Part shown: positions 23,447 to 33,110 of the stretch, one piece after another
Numbering within the stretch: the first letter of the stretch is position 1
Layout: every line of letters starts with the position of its first letter
NCBI RefSeq assembly: GCF_900110735.1
Contig: NZ_FOET01000005.1
Coordinates: 62,001 to 126,000 of the forward strand
Direction of reading: 5' to 3'
Length of the DNA stretch: 64,000 nt
Origin: Streptomyces radiopugnans
Lineage (GTDB): Bacteria > Actinomycetota > Actinomycetes > Streptomycetales > Streptomycetaceae
Notes under the pieces: model-generated
The model's input: the letters and a program-made list of their open reading frames with translations, nothing else
The model's database searches: none
What the model was told of the DNA's origin: nothing
Program-made: the position numbers and the translations under genes

Positions 23447-26320
23447 TCAGGCTGCCACAGGCGCCCCCACCACGTCCCGCAGCCGGCGGGCCTCCTTCAC
23501 CAGGCGGCCGCTCCCGCCCCGGGCGGCGGTCTCCGCCACCCCGCCGACCGGCCCGCGCGCCCCGCAGGTCCCGGCGCACTCGGTGGCCAGCGCCAGCAGA
23601 TCCGGCAGCCCCCGCACCGGCTCCCGCATCGTCAGCATCCCCGGCAGCGCGGCGGCCAGCACGGCGAACACCGTGGCCGGGGCCCCGGCACGCGCCGTCT
23701 CCCGCAGCGACTCCAGCAGCCGGTTCGGTTTCACCGTCCCGGCCGCCGCCGTCTCGGCCACGTCCCGGCCCAGCCGCACCGCGTCCAGGTCGCCGCGCGC
23801 CGCCAGCACCAGCAGCGCGTCCACGGCCGCCGTACGGTCCTCCGGGTGCCGTGCGCCCAGGGCGTGGGCCAGCCCCAGGTGTACGGCCGGCCCGGCAGCG
23901 CCCCCGGCCTCGGCCAGCGCGGGCAGCAGCGCCGCGCCGCCGCGCAGCTCCTCGTCGCCGGTGGCGGCGAAGGTGGGCTGCAGGCGCAGGGCGACCAGTT
24001 CGCGGTGGACGGGCAGCACGGACGGCCACAGGCGGACGCCCTGGTTCCAGGACGTCTTGTCCCGCTTGCCGTCGGCGATGTACACGCCCAGCAGCCGCTG
24101 GAAGGCTGCGCCGAGCGGGCAGGGCGGGGTCGCCGCCTCACTGGAGAGCCGCACCCTGATGACGGGGCTGCCGTAGCCGTGGACCCGGTGCGTGGGCCGT
24201 GCGTCGCGGACCGGCTCGGGCAGGGACGGGCCGCCCGCCTCCAGCCAGGTGCGCACCCGCCGCCCGGCCTCGCCGCCCAACCGCCCGGCGGCGGCCAGGA
24301 CTTCCGGACCGGCGGCGAAGACGTCCAGACGCAGCAGCGCCTGGTCCAGATCGCAGGGGCCGGGCACGGCGCCCGCCCGCTCGTACTCGGCCAGGCGTGC
24401 GACCAGTTCGGCCGGGTCGATCCGCCCGTCTGTGGTGGTGGGGGTGGCCAGCAGGAACGGCGGCGGGTCGTTCAGCACCCGCCAGGCGGCCTCCAGCAGA
24501 CGGGCCGCGAGGACCTCCCCGAAGGGCGTGAAGTCACGGCCGCGCGGATGTGGCACCGCATGGGCGCCCGATGCCGACGGTGGGAGAGGGGAGTCCTCGC
24601 CGCACAGCACCGCCGCCACGTAGTGGATGTGGCCCGGCCCCGGATCGCCCCACCAGCCGTGCCGCCCGTTCCAGGGGTGGCCGCGTATGACCGGCTCCAG
24701 CGCCCGCACCAGGCCGTCGCGGTCCCGGTGGGCGTGGCGGACCAGGCCGTCCAGGGCCCGCTCGAAGGCGGCCGCGTCGACACCGGGGGCGGCGGAGGGC
24801 CGGAACTGGGCCGCCCGCACGGCGGCCATGACGGCGCCGACCTCCTCGGCCACCTCGGCGGCGGTGGCGAGCGGCGGTGCCATCGGCACCGGCTCGGGGA
24901 CGGGCGGGAGGACGTCCTCCCAGGGCCCGGCGGCCCCGTCGTCCGGCAGCTCCACCCCCAGCAGTCCGGCGGCGCGGGAACGCAGAGCGGGGCTCAGCGC
25001 CTGAGCGGCCGAGGCCAGTTCCGGGCGCACCGCGTCCCCGGCGTGCTTCAGGTGGCGGGCGATCAGGTTCAGCGCCCGCTCCTGGAGGGCGGTGTCCTCG
25101 TGTCCGAGGGCGTCGGCGGCGGCGAGCACCACCGCCCCGACCCGCCCCCGGTCGCGGCGGGCGGCGGCGTCCAGCCAGCTCAACTGGGCGCGCACCAGCT
25201 TCTTCTCCGTCCGGAACAGCACCGCCCGCGACGCCTGGGCCAACTGCTCGTCGTCCAGCCGTCCGTCCGCGTCCAGGGCGGCAAGACGCTCCTGGGCGAG
25301 GGCCGCGACGGTGGAGTGGGCGTCGGGCAGCAGCCGCAGCAGGGTGGTGGCGCGAGCCGCGTACTCGTCGCCGGTGGGGGCGAGTCCGCCCAGGACGGAG
25401 AGGAAGCCGCGCAGCTCGGCCGGGCGTCCGCCGCGCAGCAGCCGGGAGAGGCAGCCGTCGAGCAGGGCGGACCGCTCCAGCCGCCCCTCGGCGGCGAGCG
25501 CCGCCAGGGCCTTCGGCCAGGACGGCTCCTCCGTCCCCCGGGCGGCGCCCCAGCCCTCCAGCACCGCACCGGCGCCCTCCACCTCGAACAGACGCGGGAT
25601 GAGGGTGTCGAGGAACGGGTCGTCGCGCAGCCGCTCCGGAAGGGTGCCGCTGCCGCTCGGCGAGAGCCGTCCGTACGGCTCCGGTGCGCCGCCGGCCACG
25701 CCGGCCACGCCGGGCCAGCGGGCGGACCGCTGCGGCCACATCCGCTCCAGCGCCCAGCCCAGGACGAATCCGTCGCCGGTCGGCACGGGGCAGCCGGACA
25801 GGGCGACCAACCGCTCCGCCAGGGCGTAGCGGGGCCAGTCCCAGGCGTCTTCCGTGCGGATGCGGTCGGCGACGCGCCGGGCGACGTCACCCAGCCACTG
25901 TGCCGGGCGGCCGGCGAGGACGGTCAGGAGGCAGGCGGCGTCGGACGGCTCGGCCACCAGGCCCAGGTCGTCGTGCGCGAGCCACTGGGCGGCAGCGGCG
26001 GCCCCCGTGTGGCAGCCCGCGCCCGCGATGACCAGCGCCCGCCTGCGCGGCCGGAAGTCCGGATTCCACTCGTTGCGCAACCGCGCGCGCCAGGCCTTCA
26101 GATGGGGGACGCACGAGCGCCGCTGCCCGTCGGACAGGGCGGCGATCAGTTCGGGCAGCCGCTTCGGCTCACCACCCGCCACGGCGAGCAGCACCGCGTA
26201 CGCGTCCTGGTCCAGCTCCCGTTCGGCCGCCGCCAGCACCTCGCGCTCCCCGTCGGACAGGTGGTTCGTGCGCGCCCGTCCGCGTACCAGCCGGGCCAGG
26301 GCGCCTCCCGCGCCGCTCAC
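23447..26320 (-). CDS. Large DUF6493-type helical-repeat protein
   Basis: 957 residues, Ala/Leu-rich throughout, and reads as an alpha-solenoid of HEAT-like repeats (for example LDAVRLGRDVAETAAAG, AVDALLVLAARGDLD). I place it with the DUF6493 proteins that accompany SWIM zinc-finger proteins in Streptomyces; this is from memory. No catalytic motif, signal peptide or membrane span. The GTG start overlaps the stop of the SWIM gene (GTGA). It is probably a scaffold or adaptor acting with the SWIM protein. Confidence 0.82.
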   Translation of the reverse strand: MSGAGGALARLVRGRARTNHLSDGEREVLAAAERELDQDAYAVLLAVAGGEPKRLPELIAALSDGQRRSCVPHLKAWRARLRNEWNPDFRPRRRALVIAGAGCHTGAAAAAQWLAHDDLGLVAEPSDAACLLTVLAGRPAQWLGDVARRVADRIRTEDAWDWPRYALAERLVALSGCPVPTGDGFVLGWALERMWPQRSARWPGVAGVAGGAPEPYGRLSPSGSGTLPERLRDDPFLDTLIPRLFEVEGAGAVLEGWGAARGTEEPSWPKALAALAAEGRLERSALLDGCLSRLLRGGRPAELRGFLSVLGGLAPTGDEYAARATTLLRLLPDAHSTVAALAQERLAALDADGRLDDEQLAQASRAVLFRTEKKLVRAQLSWLDAAARRDRGRVGAVVLAAADALGHEDTALQERALNLIARHLKHAGDAVRPELASAAQALSPALRSRAAGLLGVELPDDGAAGPWEDVLPPVPEPVPMAPPLATAAEVAEEVGAVMAAVRAAQFRPSAAPGVDAAAFERALDGLVRHAHRDRDGLVRALEPVIRGHPWNGRHGWWGDPGPGHIHYVAAVLCGEDSPLPPSASGAHAVPHPRGRDFTPFGEVLAARLLEAAWRVLNDPPPFLLATPTTTDGRIDPAELVARLAEYERAGAVPGPCDLDQALLRLDVFAAGPEVLAAAGRLGGEAGRRVRTWLEAGGPSLPEPVRDARPTHRVHGYGSPVIRVRLSSEAATPPCPLGAAFQRLLGVYIADGKRDKTSWNQGVRLWPSVLPVHRELVALRLQPTFAATGDEELRGGAALLPALAEAGGAAGPAVHLGLAHALGARHPEDRTAAVDALLVLAARGDLDAVRLGRDVAETAAAGTVKPNRLLESLRETARAGAPATVFAVLAAALPGMLTMREPVRGLPDLLALATECAGTCGARGPVGGVAETAARGGSGRLVKEARRLRDVVGAPVAA

Positions 26321-27750
26321 CGGGCACCCGCCGTGGTGGCGGTGGCGGTGGCGGCGGCGGCGGAGGCCGGGGCGTCCGAGTCGTTCCGGGCGTCCAGGGT
26401 GATGCGCACGGCCAGGGCGTGGCGGCACGGGCCGCGCCCGCCCCGGTAGTGGGCCCACCAGCGGCAGGTGCAGCTCAGCGCACCGCCGTCGGACCGGACC
26501 CGGTGGTCGTGGTCGCCGGTGGTGACGGTGAAGGTGCCGTCCGCCTCCGCGCGTACCGCACCGGCGGCCACCAGCTCGCGGGCGGCGCGCAGCCGGGGGT
26601 TGTGCCGCTCGGCGCGCCCGGCGTCGTAGGGCAGCTCGCGGTGGAAGTACGCCGCCTCGGCGGTGTCGTAGCCGATCCGCCCGGCGGTGCCCAGCACGGT
26701 CAGGGCGGCGCGCACCCGCTGCGGCGTCAGACCCGACTGCCGGGCCAGCTCCCCGACGTCCACGCGCGGTTCCCAGGCCAGCAGCACCGAGACCAGATCG
26801 GCGTCCTCGGCGGCCTCCTCACCGGACAGCGCCTCCAGCACCGCGCCCTCGCCCGAGAAGCCGCGGGCGGGGTCGGGGGAGAGGGTGAGCGTCAGCCGCA
26901 TCCCCGGCAGCAGCAGCTCCCAGGCGGAGGCCGCCGCGCCGCTCGCGGTCGTCGCGGGCGGCCCGTACAGGCGCAGCCCGGTGGCGTGGCGCAGCACCCG
27001 CAGCAGGGCCGAGAGCCGGTCCGGGCCGGGCAGGCAGACGGCGCCGGGCACGGGGCGGGTGGTCGGCCGCAGGGAGCGCCCGGCCTGCACCGCCCAGAGG
27101 GCGGACCCCGCACCCGAGCGGGCGCGCGGCAGGGAGCGCAGGAAGCGGACCGCCTCGGCGGCGGTGACCTCCGCGCGCAGGTCGAAGGCGGAGGCGATCA
27201 CCTGGGTCTCGGCGAAACCGCGCAGCCAGCGGTCCGGCAGCGGCACCTTCTTCTCCACCACCGGCCCGTCGAAGGTGGTCACCTCCAACTCCTCAGGCCC
27301 CACCCGCAGATGGAGGGGATCCGAGGGGCCCACCCGGACCAGTGCCTCACGCAGCGGATTGTTGACGTCCACGTTGGTGGTGCCATGGCCGATGTCGTCC
27401 CCGTCCAGGCCCTCGCCGAGGATGTCGAGGCGGGCGTAGACGCCGCAGCAGCCGGAGAACGACTCGAACCGCAGCCGGTCCCCGCTGCCCGTCACCACCG
27501 GGTCGAGGGACGCGGCCGCCAGGCGCTGGTGGTAGCGGGCCGAGGCCACGTCGGCGACGGACAGCAGCGCCGCGGCGGCGGCCTCGGGCGCGGTCACGAA
27601 GCCGGAGAAGAACCGGGGATGCGCGCTCGCCCCGGCCGGTGTCGCCCCGCCGGAGGTCTCCAGCCCCAACTCGGGCCCGCCCGCGCCACCGCGCACTGCC
27701 GAAGGCCGGAGATAGGTGTACGTGTGCACCGCTGATGCCGTGGTCGTCAT
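26317..27750 (-). CDS. SWIM zinc-finger protein
   Basis: 477 residues. The SWIM motif (CxC...CxH) is present near the C-terminus as LSCTCRWWAHYRGGRGPCRH. The preceding part has a helical winged-helix-like segment (ELARQSGLTPQRVRAALTVL) and the N-terminal half is a conserved unknown domain (FESFSGCCGVYARLDILG). SWIM domains bind DNA or protein. It is translationally coupled to the DUF6493 gene. In bacteria such pairs often sit with MoxR-ATPase and VWA genes, but none is nearby here. The Ala/Thr-rich C-terminal tail is low complexity. Confidence 0.88.
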   Translation of the reverse strand: MTTTASAVHTYTYLRPSAVRGGAGGPELGLETSGGATPAGASAHPRFFSGFVTAPEAAAAALLSVADVASARYHQRLAAASLDPVVTGSGDRLRFESFSGCCGVYARLDILGEGLDGDDIGHGTTNVDVNNPLREALVRVGPSDPLHLRVGPEELEVTTFDGPVVEKKVPLPDRWLRGFAETQVIASAFDLRAEVTAAEAVRFLRSLPRARSGAGSALWAVQAGRSLRPTTRPVPGAVCLPGPDRLSALLRVLRHATGLRLYGPPATTASGAAASAWELLLPGMRLTLTLSPDPARGFSGEGAVLEALSGEEAAEDADLVSVLLAWEPRVDVGELARQSGLTPQRVRAALTVLGTAGRIGYDTAEAAYFHRELPYDAGRAERHNPRLRAARELVAAGAVRAEADGTFTVTTGDHDHRVRSDGGALSCTCRWWAHYRGGRGPCRHALAVRITLDARNDSDAPASAAAATATATTAGAR

Positions 27751-27807
27751 GGCACACGAACGTAGAAGCGACCACTGACATTCAGCCCGAGCGGCTGTGG
27801 ACCCCGG

Positions 27808-28014
27808 TCAGCGGTCGGCGGCGTACGCCGTGAAGTCGGCCCACGCCTCCGGCGTGAACGTCAGCCGGGCTCCTCGTATGCGCTTGGAGTCGCGGACGTG
27901 GATGGTGCCGGGCGTGGTGGCGACCTCGACGCAGTCGGGGCCGTCGTTGCTGCTGTAGCTGCTCTTGGTCCACTCCAGCTCGGAGCCGTCTCCGGCGGAG
28001 GGCTTGAGGCTCAT
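27808..28014 (-). CDS. DUF397 protein, copy A
   Basis: 68 residues with the DUF397 signature ([38 protein letters not shown]). It is closely related to copy B at 28103-28309, sharing most residues. Its start is preceded by a degraded copy of the regulator's C-terminus, showing that it arose by a tandem duplication of the regulator end plus DUF397. Probably an accessory partner of the XRE regulator. Confidence 0.88.
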   Translation of the reverse strand: MSLKPSAGDGSELEWTKSSYSSNDGPDCVEVATTPGTIHVRDSKRIRGARLTFTPEAWADFTAYAADR

Positions 28015-28096
28015 GTGGTCTCTCCCAGCGGTTCTCCGATGAAAGCCGACGGTTCCCGAAAGTCGGGAGCCCGGGCCCGGACGCCGTAGCGCAGGT
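28011..28096 (-). pseudogene. Duplicated remnant of the regulator C-terminus
   Basis: The minus-strand frame reads [20 protein letters not shown] then EPLGETT and stop, matching MRYGMLRAQALTPRESLAFI then RKVLGEMT at the end of the intact regulator (28306-28389). Its stop overlaps the ATG of DUF397 copy A exactly as the intact regulator overlaps copy B. It has no start of its own. It is a leftover of a roughly 295-bp tandem duplication. Confidence 0.8.
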
Positions 28097-28102
28097 GCGG
28101 GA

Positions 28103-28309
28103 TCAGTGTCCTGCGGTGTGTGCGACGAAGTCGGCCCACGCACCCGGCGCGAAAGCGAGTCGGGGCCCCTGGGTGTTCTTGGAGTCGCGGACGTGGATGG
28201 TGCCGGGCGTGGCCGCGACCTCGACGCACGCGGGGCCGTCGTTGGTGCTGTGGCTGCTCTTGGTCCACTCCAGCTCGTAGCCGTCTCCGGCGGAGGGCTT
28301 GAGAGTCAT
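28103..28309 (-). CDS. DUF397 protein, copy B
   Basis: 68 residues ([52 protein letters not shown]). The ATG overlaps the stop of the XRE/DUF5753 regulator (ATGA), the standard arrangement for such pairs, so this is the original partner and copy A the duplicate. Confidence 0.9.
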   Translation of the reverse strand: MTLKPSAGDGYELEWTKSSHSTNDGPACVEVAATPGTIHVRDSKNTQGPRLAFAPGAWADFVAHTAGH

Positions 28310-29202
28310 GTCATCTCCCCCAGCACTTTCCTGATGAAGGCCAGAGACTCACGCGGTGTGAGGGCCTGGGCACGAAGCATGCCATACCTCATCTCCAGAA
28401 TCCGCACCTCTTTCGGGTCGGAGATCAGGCGGCTGGTGAGCTGAACTTCATTCTGGGCGACTGCTGTTCTGTCCTTGAAGCTCAGAACCCTCAGCGATCC
28501 GCTGAGTGCGGCGTGCTCCTCGATCTCCGTGGGCATCACCTGGATTTTGACGTGCCGCAGTTCGCTCAGTTCCAGGAGATGCTCAAGCTGATGTCGCAGG
28601 ACAGCCCTGCCTCCGAGCGGGCGCCGAAGTGTGGCCTCTTCCTGAACGAAGGTCAGAAGAGGAGCAGGGTGCCGCGTCAGAATCTCCTGCCTGGCCATGC
28701 GCGCGGCCACCAGTCGTTCGAGTTCCTCCTCGCTGCACGCGGGGAGGCGCAGGCCGAACAGCGCTCTCGCGTACTCCTCTGTCTGGAGAAGACCGTCGAT
28801 GACGGTGTTGGTGTACGACCCCACCTCCACGGCCTCGGACTCAAGCTTGGCCAGATCGCGGACCTTCTTCGGGTAGCGGGCCTCCTCCACGTCCTTCTTC
28901 ATCGCGGCGAGCTTGCCGTCCGCGCCCAGGATCCGGTCCGCCTTGGCCAGGAAATCCGGATGAGGCAGCCTTCTGGCGCGCTCGACGGCCGAGACCATGC
29001 CCAGGCTGTAGCCGATGGCGTCGCCCAGTTCCTGCTGCGTCAGGCCCGCCCCCTCTCGCCACAGCTTGATCTGGCGGCAGGTGGCCCGGATCGCCGGGCC
29101 GTAGTCGTCCTCCCAGTCCTCCTCCCAGGAAGCGCCGTCCGCGCCGTTCGTCGTGTGGTCCGTTTGGTATCCGTGTCGCCTGCCGCCGTTGTCCGTGCTC
29201 AT
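28306..29202 (-). CDS. XRE-family regulator with DUF5753 domain
   Basis: 298 residues. N-terminal XRE helix-turn-helix (IKLWREGAGLTQQELGDAIG, YSLGMVSAVERARR), then the DUF5753 domain (DGLLQTEEYARALFG, TFVQEEATLRRPLGG, VKIQVMPTEIEEHAAL, RYGMLRAQALTPRESLAFI). The ATG chosen lies about 11 nt after GGAGG; an ATG 9 nt further upstream would be too close to it. It acts with the adjacent DUF397 protein, as in the BldD-independent Scr1/Scr2-type systems, which have toxin-antitoxin or developmental roles. A palindrome at 29343 upstream is a possible operator. Confidence 0.92.
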   Translation of the reverse strand: MSTDNGGRRHGYQTDHTTNGADGASWEEDWEDDYGPAIRATCRQIKLWREGAGLTQQELGDAIGYSLGMVSAVERARRLPHPDFLAKADRILGADGKLAAMKKDVEEARYPKKVRDLAKLESEAVEVGSYTNTVIDGLLQTEEYARALFGLRLPACSEEELERLVAARMARQEILTRHPAPLLTFVQEEATLRRPLGGRAVLRHQLEHLLELSELRHVKIQVMPTEIEEHAALSGSLRVLSFKDRTAVAQNEVQLTSRLISDPKEVRILEMRYGMLRAQALTPRESLAFIRKVLGEMT

Positions 29203-29674
29203 GTGCACCATCCCCTCCGTCACGCCCGTGTCCAACGGGCCCGCCCCCGGCCCGTCACCCCGTACAGGCCGCACAGATCCGGCCCGCGATTCCACAGCGG
29301 CCGGTGTCCGGAACACCGCCGGAACGCCGCCATCGACCACGGTAGTGACATATCGGTCACTATGGGTGGTGGGAGTTCGAAAATCGCTCGAACGGGAAAT
29401 TCCGCCTCACTCCGTCCCGGCCCCCGCGACACCCGCCGTACACCGCCGGAACGCCGCCGCGACGGTTCGCCGGAGTGAATCGTTCCGGTGTCCGGCACCC
29501 GCGCGAAGTGCGGGGATCGCCTGACAGCCATGTCGGCTTAACCGGCGATTCAGACTCGCTTGCGAGCATCGCGGAATGCAGCCCGTCGTGCCGAAGGCGT
29601 CGGCCCCGGGGCCACGCCCCGGGCCGCAGCTTCCCGACGCGCCGTTGCCTCTGGCGGCGCGGAACAATGGAGGA
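29203..29674. other. 472-bp divergent intergenic region between the regulator and ppk
   Basis: No gene is seen. It holds the palindrome at 29343-29362 and a short AT-richer patch. A second small inverted repeat, CTCGCTTGCGAG, lies near 29560, about 110 nt before ppk. I looked for direct repeats resembling PHO boxes before ppk (expected from work in S. lividans) and found none that is convincing. Confidence 0.5.
29343..29362. promoter_or_regulatory. Palindromic operator candidate upstream of the XRE regulator
   Basis: Perfect 7-bp arms TAGTGAC / GTCACTA separated by ATATCG, in the most AT-rich spot of the intergenic region, about 140 nt from the regulator start. A site for the XRE regulator itself is plausible. 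Confidence 0.5.
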
Positions 29675-31882
29675 ATGAGCCAGCCCGTCCAGCCCTCCGT
29701 CGGTTTCATCGCCGCCTCGCGCCCGCACGCCATGGTCACGCCTCCGCATGACACCGGCCTCGACACCGACTCCGACGCCTACCGGGAGGGCGAGGGCCCC
29801 GACGGGGCGGACGAGGAGCTGCCGCAGGGACGTTTCCTCGACCGGGAGCGCAGCTGGCTCGCCTTCAACGAGCGGGTGCTGGAGCTGGCCGAGGACCCTG
29901 CCACGCCGCTGCTGGAGCGGGCGAACTTCCTGGCCATCTTCGCCAGCAACCTCGACGAGTTCTTCATGGTGCGCGTCGCCGGCCTCAAGCGCCGTATCGC
30001 CACCGGGGTGGCCACCCGCTCCGCCTCCGGCCTGCAGCCGCGCGAGGTGCTGGAGCTGATATGGAACCGCTCGCGCGAGCTCATGGCCCGGCACGCCGCC
30101 TGCTTCCAGCAGGACGTCCTGCCCACCCTGGCCGACGAGGGCATCCACCTGGTGCGCTGGCCGGATCTGACGGAGAAGGAGCAGGCCCGCCTGTTCACCC
30201 TCTTCCGGCAGCAGATCTACCCCGTGCTGACCCCGCTGGCGGTGGACCCGGCGCACCCCTTCCCCTACATCTCAGGGCTGTCGCTGAACCTGGCCGTGGT
30301 GGTGCGCAACCCGGTCAGCGGGCACAACCACTTCGCGCGGGTGAAGGTGCCGCCGCTGCTGTCCCGCTTCCTGGAGGCCTCCCCGCAGCGCTACGTGCCC
30401 ATCGAGGACGTGATCGCGGCCCACCTGGAGGAGCTGTTCCCCGGGATGGAGGTCCTCGCCCACCACATGTTCCGGGTCACCCGCAACGAGGACCTGGAGG
30501 TGGAGGAGGATGACGCCGAGAACCTGCTGATGGCGCTGGAGAAGGAGCTGATGCGGCGCCGCTTCGGCCCGCCGGTGCGCCTGGAGGTCGAGGAGTCCAT
30601 CGACCCGTACGTGCTGGACCTGCTGGTGCGCGAGCTGAAGGTCTCCGAGGCCGAGGTCTACCCGCTGCCCGGCCCGCTGGACCTCACCGGCCTGTTCGGG
30701 ATCGCCGCGCTGGACAAGCCGGAGCTGAAGTACCGCAAGTTCGTCGCCGGCACCCACCGGGACCTGGCCGAGGTCGAGTCGGCGTCGGCGCCCGACGTCT
30801 TCGGGGCGCTGCGCGAGCGCGACGTGCTGCTGCACCACCCCTACGACTCCTTCTCCACCTCCGTGCAGCGGTTCCTGGAGCAGGCCGCCGCCGATCCGGA
30901 CGTGCTGGCGATCAAGCAGACGCTGTACCGCACCTCCGGCGACTCCCCGATCGTGGACGCGCTGATAGACGCGGCCGAGTCCGGCAAGCAGGTGCTGGTG
31001 CTGGTGGAGATCAAGGCCCGCTTCGACGAGCAGGCCAACATCAAGTGGGCGCGGAAGCTGGAGGAGGCCGGCTGCCACGTCGTCTACGGCCTCGTCGGCC
31101 TCAAGACGCACTGCAAGCTGTCGCTGGTGGTGCGGCAGGAGGGCGAGACGCTGCGCCGCTACAGCCACGTCGGCACCGGCAACTACCACCCCAAGACCGC
31201 CCGCCTCTACGAGGACCTGGGCCTGCTGACGGCCGACCCGCAGGTCGGCGCCGATCTGTCCGACCTGTTCAACCGGCTGTCGGGCTACTCGCGCCGCACC
31301 ACCTACCGCCGGCTGCTGGTCGCGCCCAGCTCGCTGCGCGACGGGCTGATACAGCGCGTCAACCGCGAGATAGCCCACCACCGGGCCGGGCGTCCGGCGT
31401 ACGTGCGGATCAAGGTCAACTCGATCGTCGACGAGGCGCTCGTCGACGCCCTCTACCGCGCCTCCCGGGCCGGAGTGCCCGTCGACGTGTGGGTGCGCGG
31501 CATCTGCGCGGTACGGCCGGGGGTGGCGGGGCTGTCGGAGAACATCCGGGTGCGCAGCGTGCTGGGGCGCTTCCTGGAGCACTCCCGGGTCTTCGTCTTC
31601 GCGGGCGGGGGCGATCCGGAGGTGTGGATCGGCAGCGCCGACATGATGCACCGCAACCTCGACCGGCGCATCGAGGCGCTGGTACGGGTCACCGACCCCG
31701 GCCACCGGGCCGCCCTCAACCGGCTGCTGGAGACCGGCATGGCGGACACCACCGCCTCCTGGCACCTCGGCCCGGACGGCGAGTGGACGCGCCACGCGAC
31801 CGACGCCGAGGGACGGCCCCTGAGGAACGTCCAGGAAATGCTCATCGACGCCCGGAGGCGCCGACGTGGTCCAGCCACATGA
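29675..31882 (+). CDS. ppk: Polyphosphate kinase
   Basis: 735 residues of PPK1. All four domains are readable: the N-terminal [17 protein letters not shown], head-domain [15 protein letters not shown], and the phospholipase-D-like C1/C2 domains with [20 protein letters not shown], the active-site segment [20 protein letters not shown] (phospho-His) and [16 protein letters not shown]. It reversibly makes polyphosphate from ATP. The ATG is close behind GGAGGA; later ATGs are possible. The CHAD gene starts before its stop codon, so the two are co-translated. Confidence 0.97.
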   Translation: MSQPVQPSVGFIAASRPHAMVTPPHDTGLDTDSDAYREGEGPDGADEELPQGRFLDRERSWLAFNERVLELAEDPATPLLERANFLAIFASNLDEFFMVRVAGLKRRIATGVATRSASGLQPREVLELIWNRSRELMARHAACFQQDVLPTLADEGIHLVRWPDLTEKEQARLFTLFRQQIYPVLTPLAVDPAHPFPYISGLSLNLAVVVRNPVSGHNHFARVKVPPLLSRFLEASPQRYVPIEDVIAAHLEELFPGMEVLAHHMFRVTRNEDLEVEEDDAENLLMALEKELMRRRFGPPVRLEVEESIDPYVLDLLVRELKVSEAEVYPLPGPLDLTGLFGIAALDKPELKYRKFVAGTHRDLAEVESASAPDVFGALRERDVLLHHPYDSFSTSVQRFLEQAAADPDVLAIKQTLYRTSGDSPIVDALIDAAESGKQVLVLVEIKARFDEQANIKWARKLEEAGCHVVYGLVGLKTHCKLSLVVRQEGETLRRYSHVGTGNYHPKTARLYEDLGLLTADPQVGADLSDLFNRLSGYSRRTTYRRLLVAPSSLRDGLIQRVNREIAHHRAGRPAYVRIKVNSIVDEALVDALYRASRAGVPVDVWVRGICAVRPGVAGLSENIRVRSVLGRFLEHSRVFVFAGGGDPEVWIGSADMMHRNLDRRIEALVRVTDPGHRAALNRLLETGMADTTASWHLGPDGEWTRHATDAEGRPLRNVQEMLIDARRRRRGPAT

Positions 31883-33110
31883 CCTGCCCCTCGGTACGGC
31901 GGACGGGGGAGAGGAGCCGTATCCGGAGAAGTCCCCGGAGGCCCGCGAGGGTCCCTGCGGGCTCCATCCGGATCTGGGGGAGGCCACGGCGGGCGAGGTG
32001 CTGGCCGAGTACCTCCACCGGCAGGCCACCGGCTTCCTGCGCAGCCTGCGGCTGCACGAGGAGAGCGCGGGCAGCGCCGAGTCGGCGGCCGTCGCGGCCG
32101 AGGCCGTGCGGACGATGCGCCGCTGCGCCCGCCGCGTCAGCGCGGCACTGCGGGTCTACCGGCCGCTGACCGACACCGCCCGGGCCGACCAGCTCGGCTC
32201 CGAGCTGGCCTGGCTGTCGGGCGTGCTGGGGCGGGAGCGGGCGTACGAGACGCGGCTGGACCGGCTGCTGGGGGCGCTGCACCGGCTGTCGTCGGTGCCC
32301 GCGGGGGCTGCGGGCACCGACGGTTCCGCGACCGGTTCCGCGGCCGGTTCGACTGACGGCGGGGCGTCCGGCCCGCCCGTCCAGCGGGGCTCCGTCTCGC
32401 CCGGCGGCGGCCTGGGGATCGGCGCCGCCCGCGCCGGGGCGCTGCTGGAGCGGCAGCTCACCCTCGCCCGGACCCGCGCCCACTCCGCCGCCCTCCGGAC
32501 GCTCGGCTCGGCCCGCTTCCACGCCGTGGCCGACGCGGTCGCCGTCCTGGCCTCCGAGGCGCCGCTGGCGGGCGAGGCCGCTTCCCGCCCGGCCGTACAC
32601 GTGCTGCCGCCGCTGGCCGAGCTGGCCCACCGGCGGGCGGCGGAGGCGGTGGAGGCGCTGCCGCTGACCAGGGCCCGCCAGTCGTACAACGGCGAGGCGT
32701 TCGCCCACACCCTCGTCGTGGACGGGGAGCTGGACGCCGCCTGGAACCAGGTGCGGCTGCTGGTGCGGCTGCGCCGTTACGCCCACGAGGTGCTGGGCGC
32801 CGACGATCCGGCGCTGACCGCCGCGAGCCGGGCGCTGGACCGGCACCGGGACGCCGCCGAGGCGGCCTCGGCGGCTGCCGCCGCCGCCCGCACCCCGCGT
32901 ATCGCCCCCGCCACCGCCTACGCGCTCGGGGTGCTCCACGCCGACCAGCGGCACGAGGTGGAGGCGGCGAGGTTCAGCTTCGGGCGGCTGTGGCGCCCGG
33001 CGGCCTCCGCCCACCAGGCCCGGCCGGCCGGTCCGGACCGGCCGGCGCAGGAACAGGAGCAGGGGACGGAGGCGGCCCCGGTGGCCTTCGGAGCGGAGTG
33101 GGGCCGCTGA
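31866..33110 (+). CDS. CHAD domain protein
   Basis: 414 residues from GTG, overlapping the ppk end by 17 nt. The CHAD domain is rich in conserved His, Arg and Lys on helices ([72 protein letters not shown]) that bind polyphosphate. Coupling to ppk fits that function. A low-complexity linker (residues 140-180, [20 protein letters not shown]) splits the domain. Confidence 0.93.
   Translation: MVQPHDLPLGTADGGEEPYPEKSPEAREGPCGLHPDLGEATAGEVLAEYLHRQATGFLRSLRLHEESAGSAESAAVAAEAVRTMRRCARRVSAALRVYRPLTDTARADQLGSELAWLSGVLGRERAYETRLDRLLGALHRLSSVPAGAAGTDGSATGSAAGSTDGGASGPPVQRGSVSPGGGLGIGAARAGALLERQLTLARTRAHSAALRTLGSARFHAVADAVAVLASEAPLAGEAASRPAVHVLPPLAELAHRRAAEAVEALPLTRARQSYNGEAFAHTLVVDGELDAAWNQVRLLVRLRRYAHEVLGADDPALTAASRALDRHRDAAEAASAAAAAARTPRIAPATAYALGVLHADQRHEVEAARFSFGRLWRPAASAHQARPAGPDRPAQEQEQGTEAAPVAFGAEWGR

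Noticed and set aside
29203..29674. PHO boxes upstream of ppk
   Set aside because: Only isolated GTTC words were found, without 11-bp periodicity.
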